Assembly (NCBI GenBank): GCA_035249985.1
Contig: DATFFP010000057.1
Location: 33,967-97,966 of the forward strand
DNA: 64,000 bases
Source: JAICNG01 sp035249985
GTDB taxonomy: Bacteria; Gemmatimonadota; Gemmatimonadetes; Gemmatimonadales; Gemmatimonadaceae
Reading direction: 5' to 3'
The position numbers and the translations under genes were made by a program. Below are positions 8,808 to 16,858 of this stretch, in pieces. Below the pieces are notes generated by a model that had not been told where the DNA came from, searched no databases, and saw only the letters and a program-made list of their open reading frames with translations. Within the stretch, counting starts at the first letter, position 1. Every line of letters starts with the position of its first letter.

Positions 8808-9614
8808 GTGGGCATCAGCGGATACGATTACAAGACGTGGCGCGGGCTGTTCTATCCGGAGGGGCTCGCCGCGCGACACTGGCTGCGGTACGCGGCCTCG
8901 GTCTTCGACACGATCGAGCTGAACGGAACCTTCTACTCGCTCAAGTCGCCGGACGTCTTCCGGCGATGGATCGCCGAGGTTCCCCCAGGCTTCCTCTTCG
9001 CCGTCAAAGGAAGCCGCTTCATCACGCACAATCTGAAGCTGCGGAACGCGGAGACCGCGCTCGCGAACTTCTACGCGAGCGGAGTGCTCGCGCTCGGCCG
9101 CATGACCGGCCCGTTTCTGTGGCAGCTTCCCGCGATGTATCGGTTCGACCGCGAGCGCATCGCCGATTTCCTCGCGATGCTCCCGCGCGATTCGACCGCG
9201 GCCGCCAAGCTCGCCGAGGGGCACGACGATCGCCTGCGCCGCGGTGCGCTCACCGAGACGGACGTGCGCATTCGCTATCGGCACGCCTTCGAGGTGCGAC
9301 ATCCCTCGTACTTCGCCGACGAGTTCTACGACCTGCTGCGTGAGCATGACGTGGGCTTCGTCGTCGCCGACACGGCGGGGAAGTTTCCCTACGCCGAGGC
9401 CGTCACGTCACGCTTCGTCTACGTGCGCCTGCATGGCTCCCGCCAGCTCTACACGAGCGACTACACCGATGAGGAGCTCGCTAGCTGGGCCGCGCGGATC
9501 GAGCGGTGGAGGGGAGAGGGGCTCGATGTGTACGTCTACTTCGACAACGACGCGAAGGTGCACGCGCCGAGGGACGCGGCGAGGCTGAGAAAGCGCCTTA
9601 CGAAGGAGGAATGA
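8808..9614 (+). CDS. DUF72 (YecE-like) family protein
   Basis: This 268-residue TIM-barrel-like protein belongs to the DUF72 family, which has no established biochemical role. Family signatures are the N-terminal GISGYDYKTWRGLFYP, the FDTIELNGTFY strand, FAVKGSRFITH and the YVRLHG segment, followed by YVYFDND near the end. Translation probably starts at the GTG at 8808, although no clear ribosome-binding site precedes it. It converges on the sortase gene, and a GAACGAG-type hairpin begins at its stop codon. Confidence 0.85.
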   Translation: MGISGYDYKTWRGLFYPEGLAARHWLRYAASVFDTIELNGTFYSLKSPDVFRRWIAEVPPGFLFAVKGSRFITHNLKLRNAETALANFYASGVLALGRMTGPFLWQLPAMYRFDRERIADFLAMLPRDSTAAAKLAEGHDDRLRRGALTETDVRIRYRHAFEVRHPSYFADEFYDLLREHDVGFVVADTAGKFPYAEAVTSRFVYVRLHGSRQLYTSDYTDEELASWAARIERWRGEGLDVYVYFDNDAKVHAPRDAARLRKRLTKEE

Positions 9615-10257
9615 GGGACGAAGAAGCGCCGAGAGATAGATCGCTGCTTCCTCGCTCCTCGTTCCTCGTTCTTCGTTCGCCCGCGATGAGCCGACCCTCG
9701 ATGAGGAGTCTGTCAGGCGCCGTCCCGACATACCGAATCGGCCAGCACGTCGTCAGCGTGAGAACGGGCTCCTTACTCGAGAACAGCGCGGGCCTCCCCG
9801 CCCCGACCACGCGACGCTTCGTGACGATCCAGGTCGAGCGGCCCGACGCGGTTTCCGCGTACACGGTATCGCCGATCTGAAGGCCGCCGAGCGTCGAGAA
9901 GTGGCGGTCGCGATGGGCGGAGATGACCGCGTTGCCGGCGTCGCCGGGCATGGGGGAGCCTGGAAGATGGCCGGGTCCCGCGTTCAGCTCGGCGTCCCCT
10001 ACGCCTTCGACGACGATCTCATCGAGGCCGATCGACGGAATCACGAGACGCGCAACAGGCGCACCGAGTGCGACACTGCCTGCCGTCTCGCCGAAGTCGA
10101 TCAGGCGCGATTCGCGAACCGCGCGCTGCGCTTCGGCGCGCTCCCAGGCGGCGCGCGCATCGCTCCGCGCGAGCGCGCCTCGGGCGTAGGTCGTGCCGGT
10201 GTAAAGGAGCAGCGCGCCGCCGATCACGTAGAGCAGCGCGCCGACGCGACGGCGCAC
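9598..10257 (-). CDS. Class D-like sortase
   Basis: This membrane-anchored transpeptidase has an N-terminal transmembrane helix (residues 5-25) and a sortase beta barrel. The catalytic triad is His115 (SAHRD), Cys171 (LTTCWP) and Arg183 (DRLLIEGR). Sortases join a C-terminal sorting motif of an exported protein to an amine acceptor. The gene starts 5 nt after the neighbouring gene, whose product has a sorting-type C-terminus, so the pair looks dedicated. The last 30 or so residues (from GERRTRNEERG on) are encoded by the intergenic hairpin and are not part of the fold. The stop lies 16 nt inside the convergent DUF72 gene. Confidence 0.9.
   Translation of the reverse strand: MRRRVGALLYVIGGALLLYTGTTYARGALARSDARAAWERAEAQRAVRESRLIDFGETAGSVALGAPVARLVIPSIGLDEIVVEGVGDAELNAGPGHLPGSPMPGDAGNAVISAHRDRHFSTLGGLQIGDTVYAETASGRSTWIVTKRRVVGAGRPALFSSKEPVLTLTTCWPIRYVGTAPDRLLIEGRLIAGERRTRNEERGSSDLSLGASSSLIPPS
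9605..9677. repeat. Tandem-heptamer hairpin (GAACGAG family) between DUF72 and sortase
   Basis: The left arm is a degenerate GGAATGAGGGACGAAGAAGCG array. The right arm, CGCTGCTTCCTCGCTCC then GTTCCTCGTTCTTCG, is its approximate reverse complement built from the 7-nt unit GAACGAG. It lies between convergent genes, and the sortase reading frame runs through it. Confidence 0.7.
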
Positions 10258-10262
10258 GCTGC

Positions 10263-10670
10263 CTAACGGCGCCGGAGGGCCGCGCCGCCTGCGACCAGGC
10301 CCGCGCCAAGAAGGAGGAGCGCGGGCAGCGCCGTGGCCGTATTGGGGGCCGGTGCGCCTTCCTCGAACGCCGTCACTTCCTGCTGCGGTGCCGGCTCGGC
10401 CGTGGGCGTCTCAATGACCACCGGTGGTGGAGTGGCCGTGTCCTGTGGCGCCTGCGCCGCGACAGCGACCGCGGCGGAGTCAACCCACGCCTTCATGTCG
10501 CTCATGCGGGCTGCGGCCGTGGTGTCGGCGGCTATTGCTCCACCCTCGGCGATCAGTTCGACCGGAGGTGCGGGCCGCGGCGGAGGCGTGACGAGCCCCG
10601 TGAACTGGGCCGAGGCGCCTGGGACGGCAAGTAGAGCGGCGACGATGAAGCTCAGAGTCGGAATGCGCAC
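10263..10670 (-). CDS. Exported protein with C-terminal sorting signal, probable sortase substrate
   Basis: This is a 135-residue precursor. The GTG at 10670 has AGAGG 8 nt upstream and opens a signal peptide (LSFIVAALLAVPGASAQ). The mature part is Pro/Ala/Thr-rich and low in complexity. The C-terminus has the three-part architecture of a sorting signal: a proposed motif APNTAT, a hydrophobic stretch (ALPALLLLGAGLVAGGAAL) and a final RRR. The sortase gene follows 5 nt downstream. A longer frame exists upstream but only translates the 9-nt repeats of the hairpin. The sorting motif is inferred; it differs from canonical LPxTG. Confidence 0.7.
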   Translation of the reverse strand: MRIPTLSFIVAALLAVPGASAQFTGLVTPPPRPAPPVELIAEGGAIAADTTAAARMSDMKAWVDSAAVAVAAQAPQDTATPPPVVIETPTAEPAPQQEVTAFEEGAPAPNTATALPALLLLGAGLVAGGAALRRR

Positions 10671-10722
10671 GACGATAACCTCTCGAGGGAGTTCAGCGCC
10701 CCTAGAGAGGGCATTTAGTATA

Positions 10723-10840
10723 CCAAGGGTCCTCAGGGTCCTCAGGGTCCTCAGGGTCCTCAGGGTGCGAACCCCCTGAGCACCTCGCACCCCGAGGACC
10801 CTGAGGACCCTGAGGACCCTGAGGACCCTGGCTACCTTGG
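10723..10840. repeat. Tandem-nonamer hairpin (GGGTCCTCA family)
   Basis: The left arm carries four consecutive copies of GGGTCCTCA, and the right arm carries the reverse complement GAGGACCCT repeated four times. The flanks CCAAGG and CCTTGG also pair. The apical part is GTGCGA/TCGCAC around CCCCCTGAGCACC. It lies 3' of the serine hydrolase, whose stop is inside the right arm, and 5' of the sortase substrate. Confidence 0.85.
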
Positions 10841-11761
10841 CTTCTCCGGCCACGCCTTTACAATCGCCTCACCCATCCGGGCGATCGTGACCTGCGCCTC
10901 GTTGTCGATTCGCCAGCTTCGGTCCTCGTTCTCCTTCGTGAGGACGCAGGCGACGACGCGGGATTGGCGGAAGAAAAGTGCGCAGTCGGTGCGCACCTGA
11001 TCGGTGCCGCCCCATTTGTGCGCGGACCTCGTCCCCGCGGCGTAGCGCAGCAGGAGCGCCGAGTTGTCCCCATTCTCGAGCATGCGCAGCATCATCGAGT
11101 CCGCGGCCGGACTCACGGCCTTCCCGCGAGCGATCAGCTCGAAAAGGGTGGCCATCTCGTTGGGCGTGGTGACGCCGAAGCCGTACTTCACCGAGCTGTC
11201 CATCGCCACGCTGGCGATGCGAAGGAAGCTTTTCGAATGCACCTTCGTGTGTGGCAGCCCCAACGCCTCCATCTTCTCCCACACTCGGCGGATGATGATG
11301 CGATCGAGGATCAAATTCGTGGCGGTGTTGTCGCTCAGTGTCATCATGAGCCACGCCGCGTCGTTCACCGTAATCGTCGCGCCCGGCTTGAAGAACTGGA
11401 GCACGCCCGAGCCGGGAACCTGATCGATCGCGAGCACGGTGAGCGGATCGTCGAGGGCAATCTTCTTCTGCTCGATCAGATCGAACAGCGCGACGAGAAT
11501 CGGGACCTTGATGAGGCTCGCGGTCGAGAAGGTCTCATCGCCACGCCGCTCGAGCCGCTCCCCGGTGTCGACGTTGCGGACCGCGTAGCCGACCACGCCG
11601 CGATGTGCTGCCGCCAGGGAGTCGAGCGTGCGCCGCAGCGCGACGGTATCGGCGCGCTGCGGGGCCGCGGCGGTGGCGACTTGTCCCTGGGCGCATGCCG
11701 GCAGCACGAAAAGGAGCGCCAGCGGCGCGAAGCGGGACCGCGATCGGCCAGGCGTGATCAC
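10832..11761 (-). CDS. Class A beta-lactamase-like serine hydrolase, lipoprotein
   Basis: This is a 309-residue penicillin-recognising serine hydrolase. A signal sequence ends in a lipobox LPAC (Cys23), so it is probably an envelope lipoprotein. The catalytic motifs are S82-L-I-K85, SDN at 143-145 and KWGG in place of KTG near the C-terminus. The family hydrolyses beta-lactams or acts on peptidoglycan; resistance is not proven by these motifs. I choose the GTG at 11761 because it starts directly before the signal peptide. A 75-residue conserved-looking gene ends 28 nt upstream. Confidence 0.85.
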   Translation of the reverse strand: MITPGRSRSRFAPLALLFVLPACAQGQVATAAAPQRADTVALRRTLDSLAAAHRGVVGYAVRNVDTGERLERRGDETFSTASLIKVPILVALFDLIEQKKIALDDPLTVLAIDQVPGSGVLQFFKPGATITVNDAAWLMMTLSDNTATNLILDRIIIRRVWEKMEALGLPHTKVHSKSFLRIASVAMDSSVKYGFGVTTPNEMATLFELIARGKAVSPAADSMMLRMLENGDNSALLLRYAAGTRSAHKWGGTDQVRTDCALFFRQSRVVACVLTKENEDRSWRIDNEAQVTIARMGEAIVKAWPEKPR

Positions 11762-11789
11762 TGGCCGGGCGACGTCGTCACCGCACTCG

Positions 11790-12017
11790 TCAGGCGTCAG
11801 GGAATTCGTCGGCCTTGCGGCTCTCGACGAGCTCCCGCTCACCCGAGGTCTTGTCGTACACCGCCAACACCTTGATCGTCTCGCCGGCGTACGCGTCGAA
11901 CGTCTTGCCGCCGCCTTTCTTGACGATGATCTCGTGGCCGTCCTCGAACCGCAGCACGACGACGGGATGCTCGCTGTTGACGTACTGTTTGCGAAGCTTC
12001 TTGGGAGCGGAAGGCAT
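11790..12017 (-). CDS. Small unrecognised protein (75 residues)
   Basis: The product is a basic/acidic mixed 75-residue protein with alternating beta-strand-like segments (HPVVVLRFEDGHEIIVKKGG, then ETIKVLAVYD), suggesting a small beta barrel. No signal peptide or metal motif is visible. It begins with ATG at 12017 and is followed after 28 nt by the serine hydrolase, so the two may be co-transcribed. The preceding GAACGAG hairpin separates it from the kynureninase-like gene. Confidence 0.6.
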   Translation of the reverse strand: MPSAPKKLRKQYVNSEHPVVVLRFEDGHEIIVKKGGGKTFDAYAGETIKVLAVYDKTSGERELVESRKADEFPDA

Positions 12018-12074
12018 GGAATGGCGGGGTGTGAGGTAGCCCCGAAAATAGAGCCTCGCGAGGGGGCTGGCAAC

Positions 12075-12156
12075 GACGGGCGAACGAGGAACGAGGAAGT
12101 GGCCTGGACGCTTTGGTGCGCGGAACTCGGCTTCGCTTCCTCGTTCCTCGCTCGTC
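12075..12156. repeat. Tandem-heptamer hairpin (GAACGAG family)
   Basis: The left arm is GGGCGAACGAGGAACGAGGA (12077-12096) and the right arm is CTTCCTCGTTCCTCGCTCGTC, its near reverse complement; about 35 nt lie between them. It sits just 3' of the kynureninase-like gene, whose stop begins at the end of the right arm. Confidence 0.8.
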
Positions 12157-13346
12157 TACGTAACCACCGCCCTCTCCCCCGCAAACTTCTTCCACTCCTC
12201 GCGCTCCAGAATCTCGTCCATTGCCGCCACCGCGAGCTCCAGCTCGTCGTCGCTCGTGTAGAAGTGCGGGGCGATGCGAATGCCTGCTTCGGGCCGATAA
12301 TCGACGAGGATGTCGCGCGCCAGGAGCGCCTTGGACACCTCGTACGCGTGCGGGACCCGAATCGCCACCGTGCCCCCTCGGCGCTCGGGATCGCGCGACA
12401 CATGCACGCGAAAGCCGCGATCATCGGCGAGCTGGATGAGACGGGCGGTCTGGCGAAGGCTCTTCGCGCGAATGGCCGTGATCCCCGCGCGCTTCACGAT
12501 GCGCGGACCCTCGATGGCGGCATGTAACGCGGGGATGACTGGCGTGCCATTCAACCAGCGGAATGCACCCTCGGCATACTCCATCTCCGGCTCGAATGCG
12601 AACGGACGGGCGTGCGCCTGCCAACCCGTGAGCGCCGGCTCCAGCCCATCGCGCACCGAGGGCGCGACGTAGAGAAAGCAGGCGCCCGGTCCACCGCACA
12701 GCCACTTCAATACACCGCCGGTCACGAAATCGGCGCCGCTGCGCCGCACGTCGACCGGGATGACGCCCACCGCGTGGAACGCGTCGAGCGACACGAGCGC
12801 GCCCCTCTCGTGCGCGGCACGACAGATTGCGTCGACGTCCATCACGTATGCGGAACGAAAGAGGACGTGCGAGATCGACACCAGCCGCGTGCGCTCGTCG
12901 ATGGCCTCGATCACGCGCTGCGCGTCCACGGCGATGCCATCGTCACTCTCGACGACCTTGATCCGCGCGCCCAGGCGCGTCGCGAGGCGGTCGTACACGT
13001 AGCGCACCGAAGGGAAATCCAGCGCCGTCATGACGATCGTATCCCGAGGTGGGGTGTAGTCGAGCGCGGAAATCACCGCCGCTTGCGCGCTCGTGACGTT
13101 GGCGACCATCGCGACTTCCCCGCTCCCCGCCCCGAGAAGGGGCGCGATCTCGTCGCCCACCGTCACCGGCATCTCCCACCATCCGCGCGCCCACGCCCGA
13201 ACCCCGAGCTCCGCCCACTCATCGACGTACTCAGCGAGGCGCTCGGGAACGGCGCGGGGCATGGCGCCGAGCGAGTTCGACACGAGGTACGTCGTGCTCG
13301 AGAGGATGGGAAACTCGCCGCGAAACTTGAGAAGCGTGTCGCTCAT
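12156..13346 (-). CDS. Kynureninase-like class V PLP enzyme
   Basis: This is a 396-residue PLP-dependent enzyme of the class V aminotransferase fold. SNSLGAMP near residue 23 resembles the kynureninase GNSLG motif. DAFHAVG (188-194) supplies the PLP-ring aspartate, and Lys214 in GGVLKWLCGGPG is the Schiff-base lysine, in the context typical of kynureninase. Kynureninase cleaves kynurenine to anthranilate and alanine; an epimerase or desulfurase role is possible. The ATG overlaps the stop of the upstream amino-acid permease (ATGA), which supports a joint role in uptake and breakdown of an amino acid. No other tryptophan-catabolic gene is near. Confidence 0.75.
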   Translation of the reverse strand: MSDTLLKFRGEFPILSSTTYLVSNSLGAMPRAVPERLAEYVDEWAELGVRAWARGWWEMPVTVGDEIAPLLGAGSGEVAMVANVTSAQAAVISALDYTPPRDTIVMTALDFPSVRYVYDRLATRLGARIKVVESDDGIAVDAQRVIEAIDERTRLVSISHVLFRSAYVMDVDAICRAAHERGALVSLDAFHAVGVIPVDVRRSGADFVTGGVLKWLCGGPGACFLYVAPSVRDGLEPALTGWQAHARPFAFEPEMEYAEGAFRWLNGTPVIPALHAAIEGPRIVKRAGITAIRAKSLRQTARLIQLADDRGFRVHVSRDPERRGGTVAIRVPHAYEVSKALLARDILVDYRPEAGIRIAPHFYTSDDELELAVAAMDEILEREEWKKFAGERAVVT

Positions 13347-14665
13347 GCCGCGCGCTCCCCACGCGAGCGATGCGCGCCCGAGAGGACGTAGACTACCGAT
13401 GCCGCGACGAGCACCACTCCGACGACGAGGAACTCCCGCGTCGTTGCGCTCGAGAGAAGCCACGCGATGACGGCGACCGCCAGGATGGGAACGAGCGCGC
13501 CTCCCGGAACCTTGAAAGGTGTAGCGCCCTCGACGCGCACGTCCCGGCGGCGCAGGATCCACGCAGCGATGCAGCACACGAGATAGAGCACCAGCGTCGA
13601 CACGGTGGCGAGCACCGCGAGGCGTCCGAACGAGCTGGTGATCGCGAGCACCGCACACACGAGCGCCTGCGTAATGATTGCGACATGTGGCGTACGGAAG
13701 CGTGGATGCACGCGCGCGAACGCGGCCGGCAGCACGCCATCCCGTCCGAACGCGAAGAGCACGCGCGGTGTCGCCAGCATCATTCCGCTCTGATGGCCGA
13801 AGGTGGAGATCGCCGCACCCACGCCAAGCAATACACCGAAGGGAAGCGCAATGCGGCTTGCGGCGGCCGTGAGCGGCGCCGACTCGGTGGCGAGCGCCGG
13901 GCCTAGAATACCCTGCGCGACGAGCTGAATCGCGATGTACAGCACCGTCACGCCGATCAGCGCAATGAAGAGCGCCCTCGGGACGGTCCGCGCCGGATCC
14001 TTCACTTCCCCGCTTGGAACGAGCGCGCTCTCGATGCCCGCGAAGGCGAAAAAGAGCACGATCGACGTCCGACCAATCTCCGCCATCGCGGGGGTACGCT
14101 GCCATTCCAGTTGCGCCGGGTCGATGTAGAACATCCCGACGAGCACCAGCGCGACGAGCGGAAACAGCTTCGCGACGGTGACGATCTCGATGAGTCGCGT
14201 GCTCTGCCGCACGCCACGCACATTGATGACGCCGAGCACCGTGAACAGGATCGCGAGGAGGAGTCCCCTCCCTGATCCTTCGCCGAGGGCTGGGAAGAAT
14301 GCCGCGAGCGCCGCAACGAACACGCTCGCTACCGCCGCCGTCGCGAACGAGATCACCAGCCAGAGCAGCACTCCACTGAGAAATCCAACGAACCCGCCGA
14401 GCGCGACCTCCACGTACGCGTAGGGCCCGCCCGAGAGCGACACGCGACTTCCCGCTTCCGCGAAGCACAGCACGATGAGCCCCATGGCGACAGCGCAGAC
14501 GACGTAGGCAACGGGTGCGGCCGCGCCCAGCCCTTGTGCGACTTCCGAGGGAAGCCCGAAAATCCCGCCGCCCACGATCACGTTGAATGTCGTTGCAGCG
14601 AGCGCACGTACGCCGAGCGCGCGGACGAGCTGGCGCTCTGCGGCATGCATCGAGGGGGCAGTCAT
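13343..14665 (-). CDS. APC family amino-acid permease
   Basis: This is a 440-residue, 12-helix transporter of the amino acid-polyamine-organocation superfamily. The first helix contains the unwound substrate-binding motif GGGIFGLP, and PYAYVEVALGG and FFAFAGIE are typical further on. I start at the ATG at 14665; longer starts add a non-hydrophobic extension that crosses the divergent gene. It should import a neutral or aromatic amino acid across the inner membrane. It overlaps by 4 nt with the kynureninase-like gene, so kynurenine or a related amino acid is a reasonable guess. Confidence 0.88.
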   Translation of the reverse strand: MTAPSMHAAERQLVRALGVRALAATTFNVIVGGGIFGLPSEVAQGLGAAAPVAYVVCAVAMGLIVLCFAEAGSRVSLSGGPYAYVEVALGGFVGFLSGVLLWLVISFATAAVASVFVAALAAFFPALGEGSGRGLLLAILFTVLGVINVRGVRQSTRLIEIVTVAKLFPLVALVLVGMFYIDPAQLEWQRTPAMAEIGRTSIVLFFAFAGIESALVPSGEVKDPARTVPRALFIALIGVTVLYIAIQLVAQGILGPALATESAPLTAAASRIALPFGVLLGVGAAISTFGHQSGMMLATPRVLFAFGRDGVLPAAFARVHPRFRTPHVAIITQALVCAVLAITSSFGRLAVLATVSTLVLYLVCCIAAWILRRRDVRVEGATPFKVPGGALVPILAVAVIAWLLSSATTREFLVVGVVLVAASVVYVLSGAHRSRGERAA

Positions 14666-14854
14666 GGCGGGAATCTGCGCCCGGCCGGGATCGTTGTCAG
14701 GTAGTTGCTCTCGCGCAACGAGCTTCTTGACCGCAGATGGCCTCAGGGAAACACCCGGAACAGGCATGGGCCGTGCACCTCCAGGCGCGCGCGTATGTGC
14801 ATGGCGGATATCGCCCTCTGTCGTTCGACGCTGTTTCCTCCAACCCCCAGAATC

Positions 14855-15184
14855 GTGAACGTCCGACATCTGCTGACCACCGCGGTGGTGCTCGCCACCG
14901 CCGCCGCGGCACCCTCGGTCCGCGCGCAAGCGACCGATACCCACGGCGCCTCTGGGCCGACCGTCCTCGCGGCGAGCGCCGCCGTGCGCCCCGACCTGCG
15001 AATGGACGCCGGGGTCCCCCGAGCGCTGGACCTCCGCCAGCAGCTCCGGCGCAGCGAGACCCTCATGATCGTCGGTGGCGCGATCTTCCTCGCCGGCGCC
15101 ATCATCGGTGACGATGCCGGCACGATCATCATGATTGGAGGCGCGGGAATCGGGATCTACGGGCTGTATTTGTACTTGCAGTAG
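14855..15184 (+). CDS. Small exported/membrane protein
   Basis: This 109-residue protein has a signal peptide (VVLATAAAAPSVRAQ) and, after a short polar stretch, a C-terminal hydrophobic region made of two glycine-rich helices (LMIVGGAIFLAGAIIG and IIMIGGAGIGIYGLYLYL). The GTG at 14855 opens directly at the signal peptide. I do not recognise the family. Downstream it runs into a GGCGCTGAG-type hairpin. The gene is transcribed away from the amino-acid permease. Confidence 0.6.
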   Translation: MNVRHLLTTAVVLATAAAAPSVRAQATDTHGASGPTVLAASAAVRPDLRMDAGVPRALDLRQQLRRSETLMIVGGAIFLAGAIIGDDAGTIIMIGGAGIGIYGLYLYLQ

Positions 15185-15307
15185 GCGCTGAGGGCGCTGG
15201 GGCGCTGGGGCGCTGAGGGCGCTGAGGGCGCTGGAACAGCGCTGGAAAAGCGCTGACCCGGTTTTTCAGCGCTGCTCCAGCGCCCCTAGCGCTTTTCCAG
15301 CGCCCCT
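15183..15307. repeat. Tandem-nonamer hairpin (GGCGCTGAG family)
   Basis: The left arm holds about six copies of GGCGCTGAG/GGCGCTGGG followed by AACAGCGCTGGAAAAGCGCTG. The right arm, CAGCGCTGCTCCAGCGCCCC then TAGCGCTTTTCCAGCGCCCC, pairs with its distal part. It begins at the stop of the small membrane gene and ends about 50 nt before the patatin gene. Confidence 0.8.
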
Positions 15308-15358
15308 GAAACTTCACCCTCCCCTGCTCGTGTACGAGTAGGGAGACAGGAGCCTCAC

Positions 15359-16462
15359 ATCAAACGCATCGCACTCGTCCTTGGCGGGGGCGGCCTCAAG
15401 GGGTTCGCCCATATCGGTGTAATTCGAGCCCTCGAGGAGCGCGGGATTCAACCCGTGCTCTTCGCGGGCACGAGCATCGGCGCGCTCATCGCGTCCGCCC
15501 ACGCCGGCGGGATGAGCGTGCTGGAGATGTCCGAGCGCGCACGGACGCTGCGCCGCCGCGATCTGTTCCGGATCAATCACCTCGGGATGATCATGGAACG
15601 CATGCGGTCGCCATCGCTCTACCTCGAGGAGCCCCTGCGCGCGCTGTGCGATGCCATTTGCCCGCGGGGCACGTTCGAGGAGCTGGGCACGCCGCTGCTC
15701 GTGAACACGGTCGACATCGAGCGCGGAACACAGGTGATGTGGGGATTGCCAGGGCTTCGGCACGTCTCGATCGCGGATGCGGTGTACGCGTCGTGTGCCC
15801 TCCCCGGATTCTTTCCTCCGGGTCGAGTCGATGGGCGCACCTGCGTCGACGGCGGAACGATCGACAACATGCCGGTCGCGATCTCGGCGGTGGACATGGA
15901 TGCCGTGATCGCCGTCGATGTCGGCAACTCGGATTTGTCGTCGTCGACCGATGTCAGCACGCAAGGCTTCGCCGCGATCTACATGCGGGCCGCGAGCGTG
16001 ATGATGCACGCGCTGCAGGAGGAGCCGCTGGCGCAGTGGCAGGGCCCGCCGATGCTCCTGATTCGGCCGCGCGTCTCGCACCATGGCTGGTTCTCCTTCT
16101 CGAACGCGGCAGCGCTCATCCAGACTGGATACGAGGCGGCGAACGGGGCGCTCGACCACGCGGAGCATGCGCTCCAGTCGGCGGGAGGTGTGCATCCCCG
16201 CCGTCGAATCAGGCTCAGCGTGGATCGCGACCGATGCATCGGATGTCGCACCTGCGTTGGTCTTGCCCCGTCGCTCATGGCCATGGACGGACACGGCAAG
16301 GCGATCGCCCGCGAAAAAATTCTCGAGTGGTCTCCCGCCGATGGAGAGTTCGTCCGGCATTGTCCGACGTCGGCGATCATCGCCGAGCCCGTGGGGAGCG
16401 AGGACGAGCAGGAACGCCCCCGGCGCGCAGCGACACCCGGTGAGGAGATGGCCGCCGACTAG
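15359..16462 (+). CDS. Patatin-like phospholipase fused to a ferredoxin domain
   Basis: This 367-residue protein has two parts. The patatin domain has the oxyanion-hole motif GGGGLKG (residues 9-15), nucleophile Ser39 in GTSIG and the catalytic Asp164 of VDGG. The C-terminal 75 residues form a single-cluster ferredoxin with Cys293, Cys296, Cys299 and Cys335 (CIGCRTC, later HCP). The first standard start codon in frame (GTG 15455) would delete the oxyanion hole. AGGAG at 15348-15352 lies 6 nt before an ATC at 15359 that opens the fold perfectly, so I place the start there: a rare ATC start, or an ATG altered by mutation or error. Its TAG shares a CTAG with the stop of the convergent response regulator. 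An acyl hydrolase carrying an iron-sulfur cluster is unusual; the role is unknown. Confidence 0.8.
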   Translation: MKRIALVLGGGGLKGFAHIGVIRALEERGIQPVLFAGTSIGALIASAHAGGMSVLEMSERARTLRRRDLFRINHLGMIMERMRSPSLYLEEPLRALCDAICPRGTFEELGTPLLVNTVDIERGTQVMWGLPGLRHVSIADAVYASCALPGFFPPGRVDGRTCVDGGTIDNMPVAISAVDMDAVIAVDVGNSDLSSSTDVSTQGFAAIYMRAASVMMHALQEEPLAQWQGPPMLLIRPRVSHHGWFSFSNAAALIQTGYEAANGALDHAEHALQSAGGVHPRRRIRLSVDRDRCIGCRTCVGLAPSLMAMDGHGKAIAREKILEWSPADGEFVRHCPTSAIIAEPVGSEDEQERPRRAATPGEEMAAD

Positions 16463-16857
16463 GCGCCGCGGTCGCGCTCCATGAGAGAGCGTACCGCTTC
16501 GAGCACCGCCTTGGGATCAGCTGGCTTCGCGAGGTAGGCGTCCGCGCCGGCTTCGCGAATCTGCCTGACCTCATCGGAGAGAGCGTGCGCGCTCAGCGCC
16601 AGAATCCTGATGCCCTTGAGCGTCCCGTCACCGCGGACCGCACGCAACACCTGGATTCCGTCCATTCGGGGCATCTGGATGTCCAGCACCACCGCATCGG
16701 GGTGCGACACCTTCATCGACGCGAGCGTCTGCTCTCCGTCGTGCGCCTCCAGGACGTCATAACCCATCGCCTCGAAGTAATGGCGGAGGATGACTCGAGT
16801 GTCCTCGTGGTCATCGGCGACGAGGATCGTCTGCTTGCGCTCTGTGATGTCGGGCAT
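16459..16857 (-). CDS. Stand-alone response regulator receiver protein
   Basis: This is a 132-residue CheY-like receiver domain without output domain. The acidic pocket is D15-D16, the phospho-acceptor Asp59 lies in VVLDIQMPRMDG, the switch Ser89 in LALSAHAL, and Lys111 in LAKP. It should be phosphorylated by an unlinked histidine kinase and act by protein contact. The ATG lies 1 nt after the stop of the M20 deacylase, so the two are co-transcribed. The stop shares CTAG with the convergent patatin-ferredoxin gene. Confidence 0.92.
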   Translation of the reverse strand: MPDITERKQTILVADDHEDTRVILRHYFEAMGYDVLEAHDGEQTLASMKVSHPDAVVLDIQMPRMDGIQVLRAVRGDGTLKGIRILALSAHALSDEVRQIREAGADAYLAKPADPKAVLEAVRSLMERDRGA

Positions 16858-16858
16858 G

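Noticed and set aside
10723..10840. Short tandem repeats as a CRISPR array
   Set aside because: Units are 9 nt and adjacent without spacers, the two halves are inverted, and no cas gene is present.
10671..10853. N-terminal extension of the sortase substrate (Arg/Val/Leu and Arg/Thr/Leu repeats)
   Set aside because: It is only the translation of the 9-nt hairpin; a GTG with ribosome-binding site and signal peptide starts at 10670.
10832..11761. Acquired beta-lactamase
   Set aside because: Motifs fit class A-like serine hydrolases generally; KWGG in place of KTG and the chromosomal context do not show resistance.
11762..12424. Upstream extension of the serine hydrolase through the 75-residue gene
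   Set aside because: The extension is Arg/Ser-rich shadow sequence, and the signal peptide begins at the GTG at 11761.
13347..14468. Extension of the kynureninase-like protein by over 370 residues
   Set aside because: It is the shadow frame of the APC permease; the ATGA overlap at 13346 marks the start.
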